Numbered from the stretch's first letter, positions 36,052 to 46,392 are shown. The stretch: 64,000 nt of DNA from Nitratidesulfovibrio sp. SRB-5 (GCF_019931275.1 NZ_JAIOTY010000006.1:1-64000); one strand, 5' to 3'. Program-made: numbers and translations. Notes: generated by a model not told the origin, from the letters alone.

Positions 36052-37059
36052 GTGCCGCATTCCCCGTTCCGCCTGCCATCTCCCTCCCGCGTCCGCCTTG
36101 GCGTGCAGGCCGCCTACGCCCTGTTCCTGCTGTATGCCGGTTGGCGTTTTTTCCTCTACGTGCGCTGGGCCATGGGCGAATCCGAAGACTTCGTGCCCAA
36201 GCCCCCGTCCGTGGAAGGCTTTCTGCCCATCAGCGCGCTGATCGCCTTCAAACGGCTGCTGTTTACCGGCCAGTGGGATCCGGTGCACCCGGCGGGTCTG
36301 TTCATCTTCATCGCCGTGCTGGCCATGGCCCTGCTGCTGCGCAAGGGCTTTTGCGGGTACATCTGCCCCATGGGCTTCATTTCGTCGTTGCTGGCCCGGC
36401 TGGGCACGCGGCTTGGCATTGCCCGGCGCACCGGTCCGCGCGCAGCGCGCCTGCTCTCGCTGCCCAAGTACCTGCTGCTGGCGCAATTCGCCTGGATTTC
36501 CGTGGTGTCCATGGACGTGGAATCCATAGAAGGCTTTCTGCTTTCGCCCTACAACTTCGTGGCGGATACCCGGATGCTCCAGTTCTTTCTGGCGCCCAGC
36601 AACACCGCGCTGACCGTGTTCGCCGTGCTGGGCGTGGGGTCGCTGGTGCTGCCCTACTTCTGGTGCCGGGTGCTGTGTCCGTACGGCGCGCTGCTTTCGC
36701 TGCTGGCGCGCCTTTCTCCGGTGGCGGTGCGGCGCGACCCGGCAACCTGCGTGGACTGCGGGCGCTGCTCGCGCGCCTGCCCCGCCGCCCTGCCCGTACA
36801 GCGGCTGGAACGGGTGTCGTCCGGCGAATGCGTGGGCTGCACCGAATGCATCGCGGCCTGCCCCGTGCAGGGCTGCCTGTCGGTAACCCTGCCCGGCAAG
36901 CGCCGCCTGCCCGCGTGGTCCATCGTCGCCGGGTGCGTGCTGGTGCTGCTGGCGGCCTGGGGCGTGGCGCAGGCGCTGGGCATGTGGGATTCGCCCCTGC
37001 CGCAGTCCATGGCGCGCCGCTTCCACATGATGCTGCGGGCGGGCATGATTACCCACTAG
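36052..37059 (+). CDS. Membrane-bound polyferredoxin, NapH/CcoG-like
   Basis: 335-residue protein. About four to five membrane helices carry two CP-type motifs (CGYICPMGFISSLLARLG and WCRVLCPYGALLSLLARL), typical of NapH/CcoG/YccM membrane ferredoxins. A two-cluster ferredoxin domain (CVDCGRCSRACP and CVGCTECIAACP) and a final helix follow. Such proteins move electrons between quinone and cytoplasmic or periplasmic partners. The start is GTG at 36052, supported by AAGGAG at 36040-36045, rather than the ATG at 36025. No partner redox enzyme is adjacent. Confidence 0.8.
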   Translation: MPHSPFRLPSPSRVRLGVQAAYALFLLYAGWRFFLYVRWAMGESEDFVPKPPSVEGFLPISALIAFKRLLFTGQWDPVHPAGLFIFIAVLAMALLLRKGFCGYICPMGFISSLLARLGTRLGIARRTGPRAARLLSLPKYLLLAQFAWISVVSMDVESIEGFLLSPYNFVADTRMLQFFLAPSNTALTVFAVLGVGSLVLPYFWCRVLCPYGALLSLLARLSPVAVRRDPATCVDCGRCSRACPAALPVQRLERVSSGECVGCTECIAACPVQGCLSVTLPGKRRLPAWSIVAGCVLVLLAAWGVAQALGMWDSPLPQSMARRFHMMLRAGMITH

Positions 37060-37516
37060 AGGAGCCACTGCATCCCTGAGCCTTCTCCACTTTTGCATTG
37101 CCCACGCACGCGACGCACCATCCGTGACGCATCCCGGCGCCCCGTCCGAAAAGGATTTTGGGGGCCGGGATGCACGCGTTTCGCATCCGTTGCCGAAACT
37201 TTGCGCCGCCTCTCCCACACCGCAGCACAACGATGCAGGGTCGCCGCAACCCGGCAAGCCCCACCACGCTCGTTCCGCACGGCAAAAGCGCCGCCATCTT
37301 CCTTCACAGTCCCCTGACGCAGTATTGCGGCGTCACCCCCCTTGCCATCTCCCGCTGCGATATTACATAGTTGCGCAGGCGGACAGACGGAAAGACGTGC
37401 CGCGCGACCGCGCGGCCCCGTTTACCCGCGAACACGCACGCCCGGGCGTGCGCACCATCCGCCCGACACCAACCGCGCGGCCACTCCGCGCATACCCCAC
37501 GCAAGGAGCACAGACC
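37060..37516. other. Intergenic region upstream of htpX
   Basis: About 460 bases without a convincing gene. A CTTGCCA element at 37339-37345 and an AT-rich GATATTACATAG at 37359-37370 could be the -35 and -10 of an htpX promoter, but the match to the heat-shock consensus is poor. Confidence 0.4.
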
Positions 37517-38374
37517 GTGACCAGTCAGATCAAGACCGCCATGCTGCTTGCCCTTCTTTCGGGCATCATCATCGTCCTTGGCGGGGCCATGGGCGGCAAG
37601 ACGGGCATCATGATCGCACTGATCCTGGCCCTGGTGATGAACGTCGGCAGCTACTGGTATTCCGACAAGATCGTCCTTTCCATGTACGGCGCGCAGGAAG
37701 TGTCCCCGCAAGACGCCCCCATGCTGCACGCCATGGTCGAGGAACTGGCGGCCCACGCGGGCATTCCCAAGCCGCGCGTGTGCGTCATTCCCGAAGACGC
37801 CCCCAATGCCTTCGCCACCGGGCGCGACCCGGCCCACGGCGTGGTTGCGGTAACCCACGGCATCATGCGCATTCTCTCGCCGGAAGAACTGAAGGGCGTG
37901 CTGGCCCACGAAATCGGGCACATCGCCAACCGCGACATTCTGGTGCAGACCGTGGCCGGTGTGCTGGCCTCGGTCATCGTGTCCGTCGCCAACATGATGC
38001 AGTGGGCGGCCATTTTCGGCTTTGGCCGCAGCGACGACGAAGAGGGCGGCACCAGCCCGCTGGTGGCAATTCTGATGGCCATCGTGGCGCCCATCGCCGC
38101 CTCGCTGATCCAGTTCGCCATTTCGCGCTCGCGCGAGTACCTGGCCGACGAGACGGGCGCCAGACTTGCGGGCAACCCGCTGTACCTGGCCGGCGCCCTG
38201 GCCAAGTTGCAGGCGTGGTCGCAGAAGGTGCCCATGCAGCACGGCAGCCAGGCCACCGCGCACATGTTCATCGTGAACCCGTTCAGCGGGGCCAGCATGG
38301 CCAGCCTGTTCAGCACCCACCCGCCCATGGAAGAACGCATCGCCCGCCTGCAGGCCATGGCCGCACGGCGCTGA
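37517..38374 (+). CDS. htpX: Membrane zinc metalloprotease HtpX
   Basis: 285-residue inner-membrane M48-family protease for membrane protein quality control. The zinc-binding HEIGH is at residues 131-135, with the third ligand Glu in SREYLADETGARL. Two N-terminal hydrophobic helices and a pair after the active site are visible. The start is GTG at 37517 behind AAGGAG. Length matches the family (about 280-290). It is followed by repeat arrays and a strong terminator. Confidence 0.93.
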   Translation: MTSQIKTAMLLALLSGIIIVLGGAMGGKTGIMIALILALVMNVGSYWYSDKIVLSMYGAQEVSPQDAPMLHAMVEELAAHAGIPKPRVCVIPEDAPNAFATGRDPAHGVVAVTHGIMRILSPEELKGVLAHEIGHIANRDILVQTVAGVLASVIVSVANMMQWAAIFGFGRSDDEEGGTSPLVAILMAIVAPIAASLIQFAISRSREYLADETGARLAGNPLYLAGALAKLQAWSQKVPMQHGSQATAHMFIVNPFSGASMASLFSTHPPMEERIARLQAMAARR

Positions 38375-38387
38375 CTCCCAACCCCGG

Positions 38388-38426
38388 CCAGCCGGACCAG
38401 CCAGCCAGACCAGCCAGCCAGACCAG
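38388..38426. repeat. Three 13-bp tandem repeats after htpX
   Basis: CCAGCCRGACCAG occurs three times in a row from 38388, immediately after the htpX stop codon. Confidence 0.9.
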
Positions 38427-38497
38427 CCGGACCGGTTGGGCAGAACAGGGCGGACACCATGGGCCGGAATGCCCGCGCAAGGCCGAATCCACGGCCC

Positions 38498-38551
38498 GAC
38501 CTGCCCGATCTGCCTGACCTGCCCGACCTGCCTGACCTGCCTGACCTCCCA
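38498..38551. repeat. Six 9-bp tandem repeats after htpX
   Basis: Six consecutive 9-base units of consensus GACCTGCCY fill this interval. The unit is related to the GACTGGCCC repeat in dmsA but is noncoding here. Confidence 0.9.
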
Positions 38552-38641
38552 GACAGGCACCACCTCAGCACCGGCAGCGCAGGGACTACAGGCACTACAG
38601 GGTCCGCCAGTGGCGCCCGCGACATACATCGGCTATACAGA

Positions 38642-38670
38642 GGGGCGGGGCAATGTTCCCCGCCCCTTTT
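38642..38670 (+). terminator. Rho-independent terminator after htpX
   Basis: A perfect 9-bp stem GGGGCGGGG / CCCCGCCCC with a 7-base loop is followed by TTTT. It sits only 25 bases before the next start codon, so the thioesterase gene must either be transcribed by readthrough or have a promoter overlapping this region. Confidence 0.85.
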
Positions 38671-38694
38671 GCACGCAATACTCCGGGAGGCTCC

Positions 38695-39120
38695 GTGAGC
38701 ACCGTCCATGAAGACCTTGTGCCCTTCGTCGAACAGCACGTGGACTGGCACCGCCACCTGGGCATCCGGGTGGAGGAGGTGCGCACCGGCTACGCCCGGC
38801 TGCGCCTGCCCTTCCGCGAGGAATTCGCGGGCAACAAGTCGCGCGGAGCCCTGCACGGCGGGGTCATCTCCACCCTGACGGACATTTGCGGCAACGTGGC
38901 CCTGTGGACCCACTTCGGCCCCAACGACATGGTCTCCACCGTGGACATGCGCGTGGACTTCCTGCGGCCCGCGCCCTTCGCCGACCTGATAGCAGAAGCC
39001 GAGGTGCGGTTGCAGGGCTACCGCATCGGCAACATCTTCGTGCGCATCGCCTCCGAATCCGCGCCCGGCGTGGCCGTGGCCGAAGGCCGCATCGTCTGCT
39101 ACGTGAAGCGCGCCGAATAG
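38695..39120 (+). CDS. PaaI-family hotdog-fold thioesterase
   Basis: 141-residue hotdog-fold protein, like PaaI/YbdB acyl-CoA thioesterases. The family hallmark GALHGGVISTLTDICGNVA, with the HGG loop and a catalytic Asp in the following helix, is present, followed by VSTVDMRVDFLRPAP. The substrate is unknown, but aromatic or short acyl-CoA thioesters are typical. The start is GTG at 38695 behind CGGGAGG. Confidence 0.85.
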   Translation: MSTVHEDLVPFVEQHVDWHRHLGIRVEEVRTGYARLRLPFREEFAGNKSRGALHGGVISTLTDICGNVALWTHFGPNDMVSTVDMRVDFLRPAPFADLIAEAEVRLQGYRIGNIFVRIASESAPGVAVAEGRIVCYVKRAE

Positions 39121-39569
39121 CGCTTGCGCCCCCAGCCCCCCTTCCTTCCGGTCAACACACATCTCGCTCCGCACCCCTTCGGCACCCCTGCCCCCCGCAG
39201 GCAGCCTGTCACCCCAGACAGCCTGCCTCGCAGCCCCCTGCCCTGATCCGGCGTCCATAATCACCGACGCCAGTTCTCCTCCCTCGAACTCGTGCCCCGT
39301 CCTGCATCCGCCCCGGCGGCGCGGCACCACCGTACCCGGCCCAACCGGCCCCACAACATCCCGCAATCCCGTTCTTTTGCAGCGCCCGCAACTGGTAGCA
39401 ATATTTGCACGCGTTGTGATTATCGTTGCTTTTTTCCAAAAATATAAATTAAACATGAAATTCTGCATGACCTCACGCACCACAGCATTCAAAACCATGT
39501 TTCCATCCAGAAACACAAAAGATAATAACCACTGAAACATACGCAAACATTTTCACAAGGAGCATGAAG
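39121..39569. other. Intergenic region ending in an AT-rich promoter zone
   Basis: The first half is GC-rich without a gene; from about 39395 onward the base composition turns abruptly AT-rich, up to the start of the chemoreceptor. Confidence 0.6.
39420..39448 (+). promoter_or_regulatory. Putative promoter of the chemoreceptor
   Basis: TTATCG and TATAAA separated by exactly 17 bases lie about 120 bases before the start, in the AT-rich leader. The -10 is good, the -35 weak. Confidence 0.45.
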
Positions 39570-41333
39570 ATGTCCATGTTCAGAGCGATGCGTATCTTCT
39601 CCAAACTTGCCATATCGTTCGCTGCAATTATCTGCATCATGATTTTCATCAGCCTGTTTGGTGCAAACAGGATGTCTTCCGTCAATAATATTTCCACGGA
39701 AATGAACGACATTTTCATTCCATCCATCAGATATTCCAACCGCATGATCCAGTATGTGGCCATGTTCAGGCAGCTTCAATTCCAGCATAACATCTCTACC
39801 GATGCAGCAACCATGCGCGCGGCAGAAGACGAGATGAAGGAAATCACTGATGCCTTCGAAAAGACCATGCGCGAGTATGAAAAGTTGCCCCGCTCCCACG
39901 TGGAGCAGGACAGCTACGCGCTGCTGAAGGCCGACTGGAACCGCTATCTTTCGTTGCACGAAGGCTTTCTGCAACTTTCGCGCGCCAACAAGAACGAAGA
40001 GGCCCTGACCATGATGGGCGGGGAAATGCTGGTGCTGTACCGGAAGATAATCGCCACTGCCCGCAAGACCATAGAGGCCAACAACGCCAAGTCTGCCGCC
40101 GCCAGCGACGAAGGCGACCGCACCTACGCCACCGCGCGCAACGTCATGTACGGCCTGACCATTGGCGCCACGCTGGTGGCCGCCGCCATAGCCCTGTACA
40201 TGGGACGCCTGATCGCCCGCCCCGTGACCGAACTGGCGTCCTCGGCGGAACGCATTGCCGGGGGCGCCTATGACACTCCGCTGCCGCCCGACGCGCTCTT
40301 TCACGGTGAACTGGTGACGTTGCACCGCTCCTTTGGCGAGATGGTCACCAAGATCGTTGCTGCGCTGAAGGGAGCGGAGCAGAAGTCGCGCGAGGCCGAA
40401 CAGGAGGCGGAGCGCGCCCGCAAGGCCATGGCCGAGGCAGAGGTGGCCCGCAAGGACGCGGAGGCCAAGGGTGAAGCCATCCTGTCCGCCGTATCCCGCC
40501 TGGAAGTGGTCATGGAACAGCTTTCCAGTTCGTCCACCGAGCTTGCGGCCCAGGTCGAGCAGGCCAGCCGGGGAGCAGAGGAGCAGACCCGCCGCGTGAG
40601 CGAAACGGCCACCGCCATGGAAGAAATGAACGCCACGGTGCTGGAGGTGGCCCGCAACGCCACCGAAGCCTCGGACAACGCCCGCAACGCCCGCACCCGT
40701 GCCGAATCGGGCGCGCAGGTGGTCAACAAGGCCGTACTCGCCATCAACGCCGTGCGCCGTCAGGCGGAAGCCCTGAAGGACGACATGGGGCGTCTGGGCA
40801 GCCAGGCCGAATCCATCGGCCAGATCATGAACGTGATCACCGACATCGCCGACCAGACCAACCTGCTGGCGCTGAACGCCGCCATCGAGGCGGCCCGCGC
40901 CGGTGACGCCGGACGCGGATTCGCCGTCGTTGCCGACGAGGTGCGCAAACTGGCCGAAAAGACCATGAACGCCACCAAGGAAGTGGGCGACTCCATCCGG
41001 GCCATTCAGGACAGCGCGCGCACCAGCATGCAGAGCGTGGACGGGGCGGTGGACACCATCGGCGAGGCCACGACCCTGTCCGGCGAATCGGGCACGGTCC
41101 TTGGCGAAATCGTCAACCTGGTGCAGGTGGCGGCGGACCAGGTCAACGCCATCGCCACGGCATCGTCGCAGCAGTCCACGGCCAGCGACGAGATCAACCG
41201 CTCCATAGAGGACATCAACCGCATTTCCAGCGAGACGTCGCAGGCCATGCAGCACTCGGCGCAGGCCATCGGCGAGCTGGCCCAGCAGACCCAGGAACTG
41301 GAAAACCTGGTCCGCGCGTTGCGCAACGGCTGA
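39570..41333 (+). CDS. Methyl-accepting chemotaxis protein
   Basis: 587-residue chemoreceptor. Transmembrane helix 1 (about residues 10-30) is followed by a periplasmic four-helix-bundle-type sensor (31-190), transmembrane helix 2 (about 191-212), a HAMP linker and a cytoplasmic signalling domain with the hairpin tip [46 protein letters not shown] split by the usual turn. No C-terminal CheR-tethering pentapeptide is seen. ATG at 39564 is too close to AAGGAG (1 base), so ATG at 39570 (7 bases) is preferred. The first ~90 codons are AT-rich, unlike the rest. The ligand is unknown. Confidence 0.92.
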   Translation: MSMFRAMRIFSKLAISFAAIICIMIFISLFGANRMSSVNNISTEMNDIFIPSIRYSNRMIQYVAMFRQLQFQHNISTDAATMRAAEDEMKEITDAFEKTMREYEKLPRSHVEQDSYALLKADWNRYLSLHEGFLQLSRANKNEEALTMMGGEMLVLYRKIIATARKTIEANNAKSAAASDEGDRTYATARNVMYGLTIGATLVAAAIALYMGRLIARPVTELASSAERIAGGAYDTPLPPDALFHGELVTLHRSFGEMVTKIVAALKGAEQKSREAEQEAERARKAMAEAEVARKDAEAKGEAILSAVSRLEVVMEQLSSSSTELAAQVEQASRGAEEQTRRVSETATAMEEMNATVLEVARNATEASDNARNARTRAESGAQVVNKAVLAINAVRRQAEALKDDMGRLGSQAESIGQIMNVITDIADQTNLLALNAAIEAARAGDAGRGFAVVADEVRKLAEKTMNATKEVGDSIRAIQDSARTSMQSVDGAVDTIGEATTLSGESGTVLGEIVNLVQVAADQVNAIATASSQQSTASDEINRSIEDINRISSETSQAMQHSAQAIGELAQQTQELENLVRALRNG

Positions 41334-41390
41334 TTTGCAGGGGTGCAAAGCGGTTCGGGATTGCCCCGCCCGCACGCGGCAACCACCACA

Positions 41391-41438
41391 CATGACAAGG
41401 GCGCCCATGCCGGAAGCGGCACGGGCGCCCTTGTCATG
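41391..41438. terminator. 21-bp hairpin between convergent genes
   Basis: An inverted repeat of 21 bases per arm (41391-41411 with 41418-41438) has one mismatch and a GGAAGC loop. It lies between the converging chemoreceptor and the next minus-strand gene and can terminate both. No T run follows. Confidence 0.75.
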
Positions 41439-41495
41439 TGCGTCGAACAAGGCGCGAACAAGGCGGAGACGTGGCGGGGGGCCTGCCCCCAGCCC

Positions 41496-42305
41496 TCAGC
41501 GGTCGTCGCCCCGGTCGCGCTCCAGAATGCCGAGCATACGGGTTATCTCGCGGCGCTTCACCTGTTCCGGCGCGGCTTCCGGTTTGACGATGTCCTTGCC
41601 CTTGGCCCAGTCGCCGTCGGGCCGTTCCAGGCGGAAGGCCTGTTCAGCCCGCGCCTCGAAGGCTGCCAGCGCAGCCGGGTCGTCCAGCACCGCCGGGCGA
41701 CCGAAACGGGGCGCGCCCTCTGCGGTCGTTCCCCCCGCCGTTACCAGCGGCTCCCGATACTCCACCACCAGCTTCACGTGGCGCATCTCCGCAAGTGCGG
41801 TAAACCTGCGCACCAGCGCGCCGGAACGCCACGGCGCCGGGTCGTCGCCAAAGGCCGGGGCCAGCGCGTCCCTGTCCGGGGGCAGCGCGAACGTGGCGGC
41901 GTGCACGTTCATGCCCGCCAACTGGCCGGTGGCGGTGCGCGCCTCGACCACTGCCACGCCAGGCTCCGGCGTCACATCGAGCGGCCAGCGGTATTCGCTG
42001 GAGGCTTCAGCCAGCAGGGCCGCCAGACGGACCGGAGCGCCGCCGCCCCCGCCACGGCCGGGGCTGGCGTGCAGGGCGTGGTACACCCTGGCCGAGCCGG
42101 TGGCGCTGGCCGTATCCGGCGCAATGTCCACCACGCCCGCCCCTGCGGGAACCAGTCCGGATGCCGGACGCACCAGCAGTGCGGGCCGTGCCGAAGAGGC
42201 CAGCATGTCACCTGCAAGGCCCCGCCGGACCGGGTTGCGGTGCATGAACGCGTAGACGAAACCGGCAAGCAGCAGGACAAGGGCAAGGGCGATCAGCTTG
42301 GGCAT
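41496..42305 (-). CDS. Membrane-anchored envelope protein, paralogue 1
   Basis: 269-residue protein with an N-terminal hydrophobic segment (LIALALVLLLAGFVYAF) that is an uncleaved anchor or a signal peptide without a lipobox. The soluble part shares two blocks with the next gene: an SARPALLVRPASGL-type block near residue 40 and a RRFTALAEMRHVKLVVEYREPL block near residue 180. This shows that the two are paralogues of one family; a DUF4851-type assignment is remembered only weakly. The start at 42305 follows CAGGTGA. Function unknown. Confidence 0.65.
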   Translation of the reverse strand: MPKLIALALVLLLAGFVYAFMHRNPVRRGLAGDMLASSARPALLVRPASGLVPAGAGVVDIAPDTASATGSARVYHALHASPGRGGGGGAPVRLAALLAEASSEYRWPLDVTPEPGVAVVEARTATGQLAGMNVHAATFALPPDRDALAPAFGDDPAPWRSGALVRRFTALAEMRHVKLVVEYREPLVTAGGTTAEGAPRFGRPAVLDDPAALAAFEARAEQAFRLERPDGDWAKGKDIVKPEAAPEQVKRREITRMLGILERDRGDDR

Positions 42306-42528
42306 GGGTCACCTGGTGGTTGTGCGGGATGCGTACCGCACGGACTGTTGCGTGCGGTGTGCCAAACGAAAAGGCGTACGATCACGGAAACGCAGTCACC
42401 GTCAGTCCACCGGAGTGGGCGGACAGGGCTGATTGGGCGGATCGGGCACCAAGCCAGCCCTGTCCGGGCATCAAACACGCTGACCGGGCAACTACGTCGG
42501 ACGCCCGCGCACCGGCGGACGGCCTGCG

Positions 42529-43353
42529 CTACTTGTCGTCGCTGGGCAGATTGCGAATGGGCTCCATGCGCCCGGCCATGCCAGCCAGGTTGCGCACGTG
42601 CACCCGGCTGGAGTCATGCGCGAATCCTTCCGCCGCCAGCCCGCCCTCCGGGTAGGCCAGCACGGAGAACGCCGCGCGCGACCGCGCCTCGAACTCGCCC
42701 AGCAGGGCCGCCGCGCGTCCGCCAGGCTGCTGCCCGGCGTCCAGGGCGTCGGCCAGTTGTTCTCCGACCCCGGCGGGTATGGGCTCGCGGTATTCCACCA
42801 CCAGCTTCACCGCCCGGAAGTCGAACAACTGCGTGTAGCGCCGCACCAGCCAGCGCCACTGGCCCTCGTCGGCATGCTGCGCGGGCGGCGCGGGCAACAT
42901 GAGGGCGAACGGATCGGCGGATGCGGGCATCAGGAAGGTCGCCCCGGCGAAAAGGGCGGGCCCGGTGGCGTACACGTCGCGCCGCACCTCTCGCCAAGGG
43001 CTGGAAACATCCAGTTCCCACTGCCAGCCGTCAGGCGTTTCAGCCAGTACGACGGCCAGTTGCCGTTCGCGCGCAGCATCGGCGTAAAAAGCCCAGCCCA
43101 CGTCGGCATGGCGCAGTCCCAGCTCCGTATCCAGCATGGGGGAAGCGGCGCCGCTGCCCAGCAGGTCGAGCCCGGCTGCCGGGCGCACCACCACGGGCGG
43201 GCGCGATGACGACACAACATCCTTGCCGCTCACACCCCGGGTAAGGGGCGCGCAGGCACTCGCCAGCAGCGCCAGCAGAAGCAGCGGCAGGAACAGCAGA
43301 TACCGTGGACCAGAGGGGATGACCCCCACCCCGTAACGACGCAACGTCAACAT
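42529..43353 (-). CDS. Lipoprotein, paralogue 2 of the tandem envelope pair
   Basis: 274-residue predicted lipoprotein. The signal peptide ends LLALLASAC (lipobox-like LASAC, Cys at about residue 32), so it should be lipid-anchored. The blocks SSSRPPVVVRPAAGL and RRYTQLFDFRAVKLVVEYREPI match the neighbour, proving duplication followed by a change in anchoring. Strong AAGGAG before the start at 43353. The two genes are 224 bases apart in the same direction; the spacer has degenerate GC repeats. Confidence 0.7.
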   Translation of the reverse strand: MLTLRRYGVGVIPSGPRYLLFLPLLLLALLASACAPLTRGVSGKDVVSSSRPPVVVRPAAGLDLLGSGAASPMLDTELGLRHADVGWAFYADAARERQLAVVLAETPDGWQWELDVSSPWREVRRDVYATGPALFAGATFLMPASADPFALMLPAPPAQHADEGQWRWLVRRYTQLFDFRAVKLVVEYREPIPAGVGEQLADALDAGQQPGGRAAALLGEFEARSRAAFSVLAYPEGGLAAEGFAHDSSRVHVRNLAGMAGRMEPIRNLPSDDK

Positions 43354-43832
43354 GGTTGTCTCCTTTGCGGACCACGCCCTCCGTCGATCGCCCGTGCATC
43401 TGCACGCGCAGGCCGGATCAGGAAAGTCGGCCTGATCGGGCTGATCGAAAATACGTCTTGCCGGGCCGTCCCTACGGCCGGAAGGCCGCCCCATCGTGCA
43501 CGCGCACGCTTCGGGCTTCCCCCGCCATCTTTACGGCAAGCACGCTGGCAGCGTGCAGTCACGCACGGCATACAGCGTAACCACTGCCGCAGAAAAATCC
43601 AGCCCTGCAAACGAGAAAAGGCCGCCCCGTTGGGGGCGGCCCTCCCGTAAACCGTGCCGGGATGGAGAGGCGTCTTCTTCGTCCCTGGCGCGGGGTCTAT
43701 CGTGCGCACATGGCGCGCAGCAAGCCAGCGCCTGCGGTGTACCCCCCCGGTTGTACGCCGGTTCCGCAGGGCCGGTGCCGCATCCGTCCCTGCCGCATGG
43801 GCAGGAAGGAAGTGCGGCCTGTCTTCCGTCCG
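43354..43832. other. Intergenic region downstream of ftsZ
   Basis: Nothing coding is supported. It contains the ftsZ-side terminator at 43616-43641 and a repeat-like GGCCTGATCGGGCTGATCG near 43425-43445. Confidence 0.6.
43616..43641 (-). terminator. Terminator at the end of the dcw cluster
   Basis: On the minus strand a perfect 9-bp stem (43641-43633 with 43628-43620), loop CAAC, is followed by TTTT. It lies about 190 bases after the ftsZ stop and marks the end of the division cluster transcript. Confidence 0.8.
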
Positions 43833-45122
43833 CTAGTCCGCCTGCTTGCGAATGAAGGACGGAATCTCGAACTCGTCCTCGTCGAAGATGAAGTCTTCTT
43901 CGCCGGGGGCGTGGGTGTTGATGCGGTTCACCGTGGCCTGCACCTGGCCCTGCTTGCGCAGGTAGGCGGGAATGTTGCGGTCGTCGTCGGAAAAACCGCC
44001 AAGGCCGCGCGGCTGCACGGACTGGGGAGCGGGCTTGGCCTGCTGCACCTGTTCGGCGCGCGGCTGCACGGCGGAACGGGGAGCGGGCTGGGCCTGGCCC
44101 ATGGAGCCGCCCTTGCGGAACGGGGTGACGGTGCCGGACTTGCCCGGGCCTTCAACGCCCACCATGTCGGCGTCGATGCCGGTGGCGATGACGGTGATGC
44201 GCATTTCCTCGCCCGCCGTGTCGTCGAACACGGTGCCGAAGAAGATGCGCGCGTCTTCATGCGCGGCTTCCTGGATGATCCCGGCGGCTTCGCTGACTTC
44301 GTCGATGGTCAGGTCGGGCCCGCAGGTAATGTTCATGAGCACGCCGCGCGCGCCGTCGATGGACACGTCTTCCAGCAGCGGGCTGGTGATGGCCTTCATG
44401 GCGGCCTCGCGGGCGCGCGATTCGCCCCGGGCGATGCCCGCGCCCATCATGGCCAGACCCGATTCGCCCATCACCGCCTTCACGTCCGCGAAGTCGAGGT
44501 TGATGAGGCCGGGCACCATGATCAGGTCGGAAATGCCCTTCACCGCAAAGTACAGCACTTCGTCGGCCTTCTTCAGCATTTCCACGAAGGTGGCCTTCTT
44601 GGGGGCCAGGGACAGCAGGCGGTCGTTGGGAATGGTGATCAGGCTGTCCACATGCTCGCGGAATTCGGAGATGCCCACTTCCGCCGCTTCAAGGCGCTTC
44701 TTGCCTTCGAAGAAGAACGGCTTGGTGACCACGCCCACGGTCAGCGCGCCAAGTTCCTTGGCCGCCTGCGCGATGACGGGGGCCGCGCCTGTGCCGGTGC
44801 CGCCGCCCATGCCCGCAGTGACGAAAACCATGTCGGCCTCGCCGATGGCGTCCTTGATGGCGCTCATGCTTTCAAGGGCGGCATCGCGACCGATGCCGGG
44901 GTTGGCGCCCGCGCCAAGGCCCTTGGTCAGCTTGTCGCCGAGCTGGATCTTGAGTTCGGCGGAAGACCGGCTGAGGGCCTGGATATCGGTGTTTGCCGCG
45001 ATGAAGGTAACGCCCTTCAGCGCGGAGGATATCATGTTCTGGACCGCGTTGCCGCCACCGCCGCCGACGCCGATGACTTTGATCTTCGCAGTACTTTCGG
45101 CATCGATCTCGTGAAATTCCAT
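43833..45122 (-). CDS. ftsZ: Cell division protein FtsZ
   Basis: 429-residue tubulin-like GTPase that forms the Z ring. The GTP-binding signature [14 protein letters not shown], the [13 protein letters not shown] opening loop, the T7 loop region ([13 protein letters not shown]) and a long Gln/Pro-rich C-terminal linker are present. The end, [12 protein letters not shown], is the conserved C-terminal peptide that binds FtsA and other partners. The start at 45122 follows AAGGAG. It is the last gene of the cluster, directly after ftsA with a 43-base gap. Confidence 0.98.
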   Translation of the reverse strand: MEFHEIDAESTAKIKVIGVGGGGGNAVQNMISSALKGVTFIAANTDIQALSRSSAELKIQLGDKLTKGLGAGANPGIGRDAALESMSAIKDAIGEADMVFVTAGMGGGTGTGAAPVIAQAAKELGALTVGVVTKPFFFEGKKRLEAAEVGISEFREHVDSLITIPNDRLLSLAPKKATFVEMLKKADEVLYFAVKGISDLIMVPGLINLDFADVKAVMGESGLAMMGAGIARGESRAREAAMKAITSPLLEDVSIDGARGVLMNITCGPDLTIDEVSEAAGIIQEAAHEDARIFFGTVFDDTAGEEMRITVIATGIDADMVGVEGPGKSGTVTPFRKGGSMGQAQPAPRSAVQPRAEQVQQAKPAPQSVQPRGLGGFSDDDRNIPAYLRKQGQVQATVNRINTHAPGEEDFIFDEDEFEIPSFIRKQAD

Positions 45123-45165
45123 ACGCCTCTCCTTGTCCGAATGACTATTCCGTTGGACCCACGGT

Positions 45166-46392
45166 TTACGAGATGTCGGAGAACCATTTGCGCATGCGCG
45201 ACAGCACGCGGTTGAACACGTTTCCGTCGCGAATGCGGAACTTGAGTTCAAGGCCCTCCTTTTCGGCGCCGTAGCGCAAAAGCCCCACGGCGGTGGCGAA
45301 CTTCGGGCTGTTCACCACGTCACGCAGCCCGCCCACATTCCGGGGGTAGCCGATGCGGGTAGGCATGTTGAAAATCTGCTCGCCAAGTTCCTGGCACCCG
45401 TCGATGAGGGCCGTGCCGCCAGTCAGCACCACGCCCGCTCCGATCGTGTTCTTGAAGCCGGAGCGGACGAGTTCCTGATCCACCAGCGACAGGATCTCCT
45501 CCATGCGGGGTTCGCAGATTTCGGCAAGCACCTGGCGCGACAGGCGGCGCGGATCGCGCCCGCCCACGCTCGGCACCTCGATGAGGTCGTCGTTGCGCAC
45601 AAGGTCGGCCATGGCGCAGCCGTACTTGACCTTGATCTTTTCTGCCGAAACCATGGGGGTGCGCAACCCGAACGCGATGTCGTTGGTCAGGTTCTGTCCG
45701 CCCAGCGCAAGCACGCCCGTGTGCTTGATGGAATCGTTGGAGAACACGGCGATGTCGGTGGTACCGCCGCCAAGGTCGACGAGGGCGACGCCAATCTCCC
45801 TCTCTTCCTCGGTCAGCACGGCCTTGCTGGAGGCCAGCGCCTCGAGCACGATGTCCGACACGTCGAGCCCGCTCCTGTGGCAGGAACGCACGATGTTCTG
45901 GGCGGACGTCACGGCGCCCGTGACGATGTGCACCTTGACCTCCAGCCGCACGCCCGCCATGCCGAGCGGGTCGGCAATGCCGCGCTGGTCATCCACGATG
46001 TATTCCTGAGGAAGGATGTGGATGACTTCGCGGTCCAGCGGAATGGCCACGGCTTTCGCCGCGTCAAGCGCGCGTTCCACGTCTTTGGGGCCCACCTCGC
46101 CGCCCTTGACGGCGATGACGCCATGACTGTTGAAGCCCTTGATGTGGCTGCCCGCGATACCCGCATAGACCGAACGGATTTCGCAGCCGGCCATCAGCTC
46201 GGCTTCTTCGAGAGCTTTCTTGATGGACTGGACGGTCTGCTCGATGTTGACCACCACGCCCTTGCGCAGGCCGGTGGAGGGACTGGTGCCGATGCCGACG
46301 ATATCGACCCCGTCGGGCGTGGCTTCACCCACGACCGCGCAGATTTTCGTGGTACCGATATCAAGGCCGACAATCAGATCCGACTTGGGCAT
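45166..46392 (-). CDS. ftsA: Cell division protein FtsA
   Basis: 408-residue actin-like ATPase that tethers FtsZ to the membrane. It opens with [18 protein letters not shown] (phosphate-1 motif) and contains [13 protein letters not shown] (phosphate-2) and [11 protein letters not shown] (adenosine motif). The C-terminal end [16 protein letters not shown] is an amphipathic membrane-targeting helix. The start follows AGGAGT on the minus strand. Confidence 0.97.
   Translation of the reverse strand: MPKSDLIVGLDIGTTKICAVVGEATPDGVDIVGIGTSPSTGLRKGVVVNIEQTVQSIKKALEEAELMAGCEIRSVYAGIAGSHIKGFNSHGVIAVKGGEVGPKDVERALDAAKAVAIPLDREVIHILPQEYIVDDQRGIADPLGMAGVRLEVKVHIVTGAVTSAQNIVRSCHRSGLDVSDIVLEALASSKAVLTEEEREIGVALVDLGGGTTDIAVFSNDSIKHTGVLALGGQNLTNDIAFGLRTPMVSAEKIKVKYGCAMADLVRNDDLIEVPSVGGRDPRRLSRQVLAEICEPRMEEILSLVDQELVRSGFKNTIGAGVVLTGGTALIDGCQELGEQIFNMPTRIGYPRNVGGLRDVVNSPKFATAVGLLRYGAEKEGLELKFRIRDGNVFNRVLSRMRKWFSDIS

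Noticed and set aside
38388-38551. Possible CRISPR array
   Set aside because: Units of 9-13 bp are directly adjacent and there are no spacers, so these are tandem repeats, not CRISPR.
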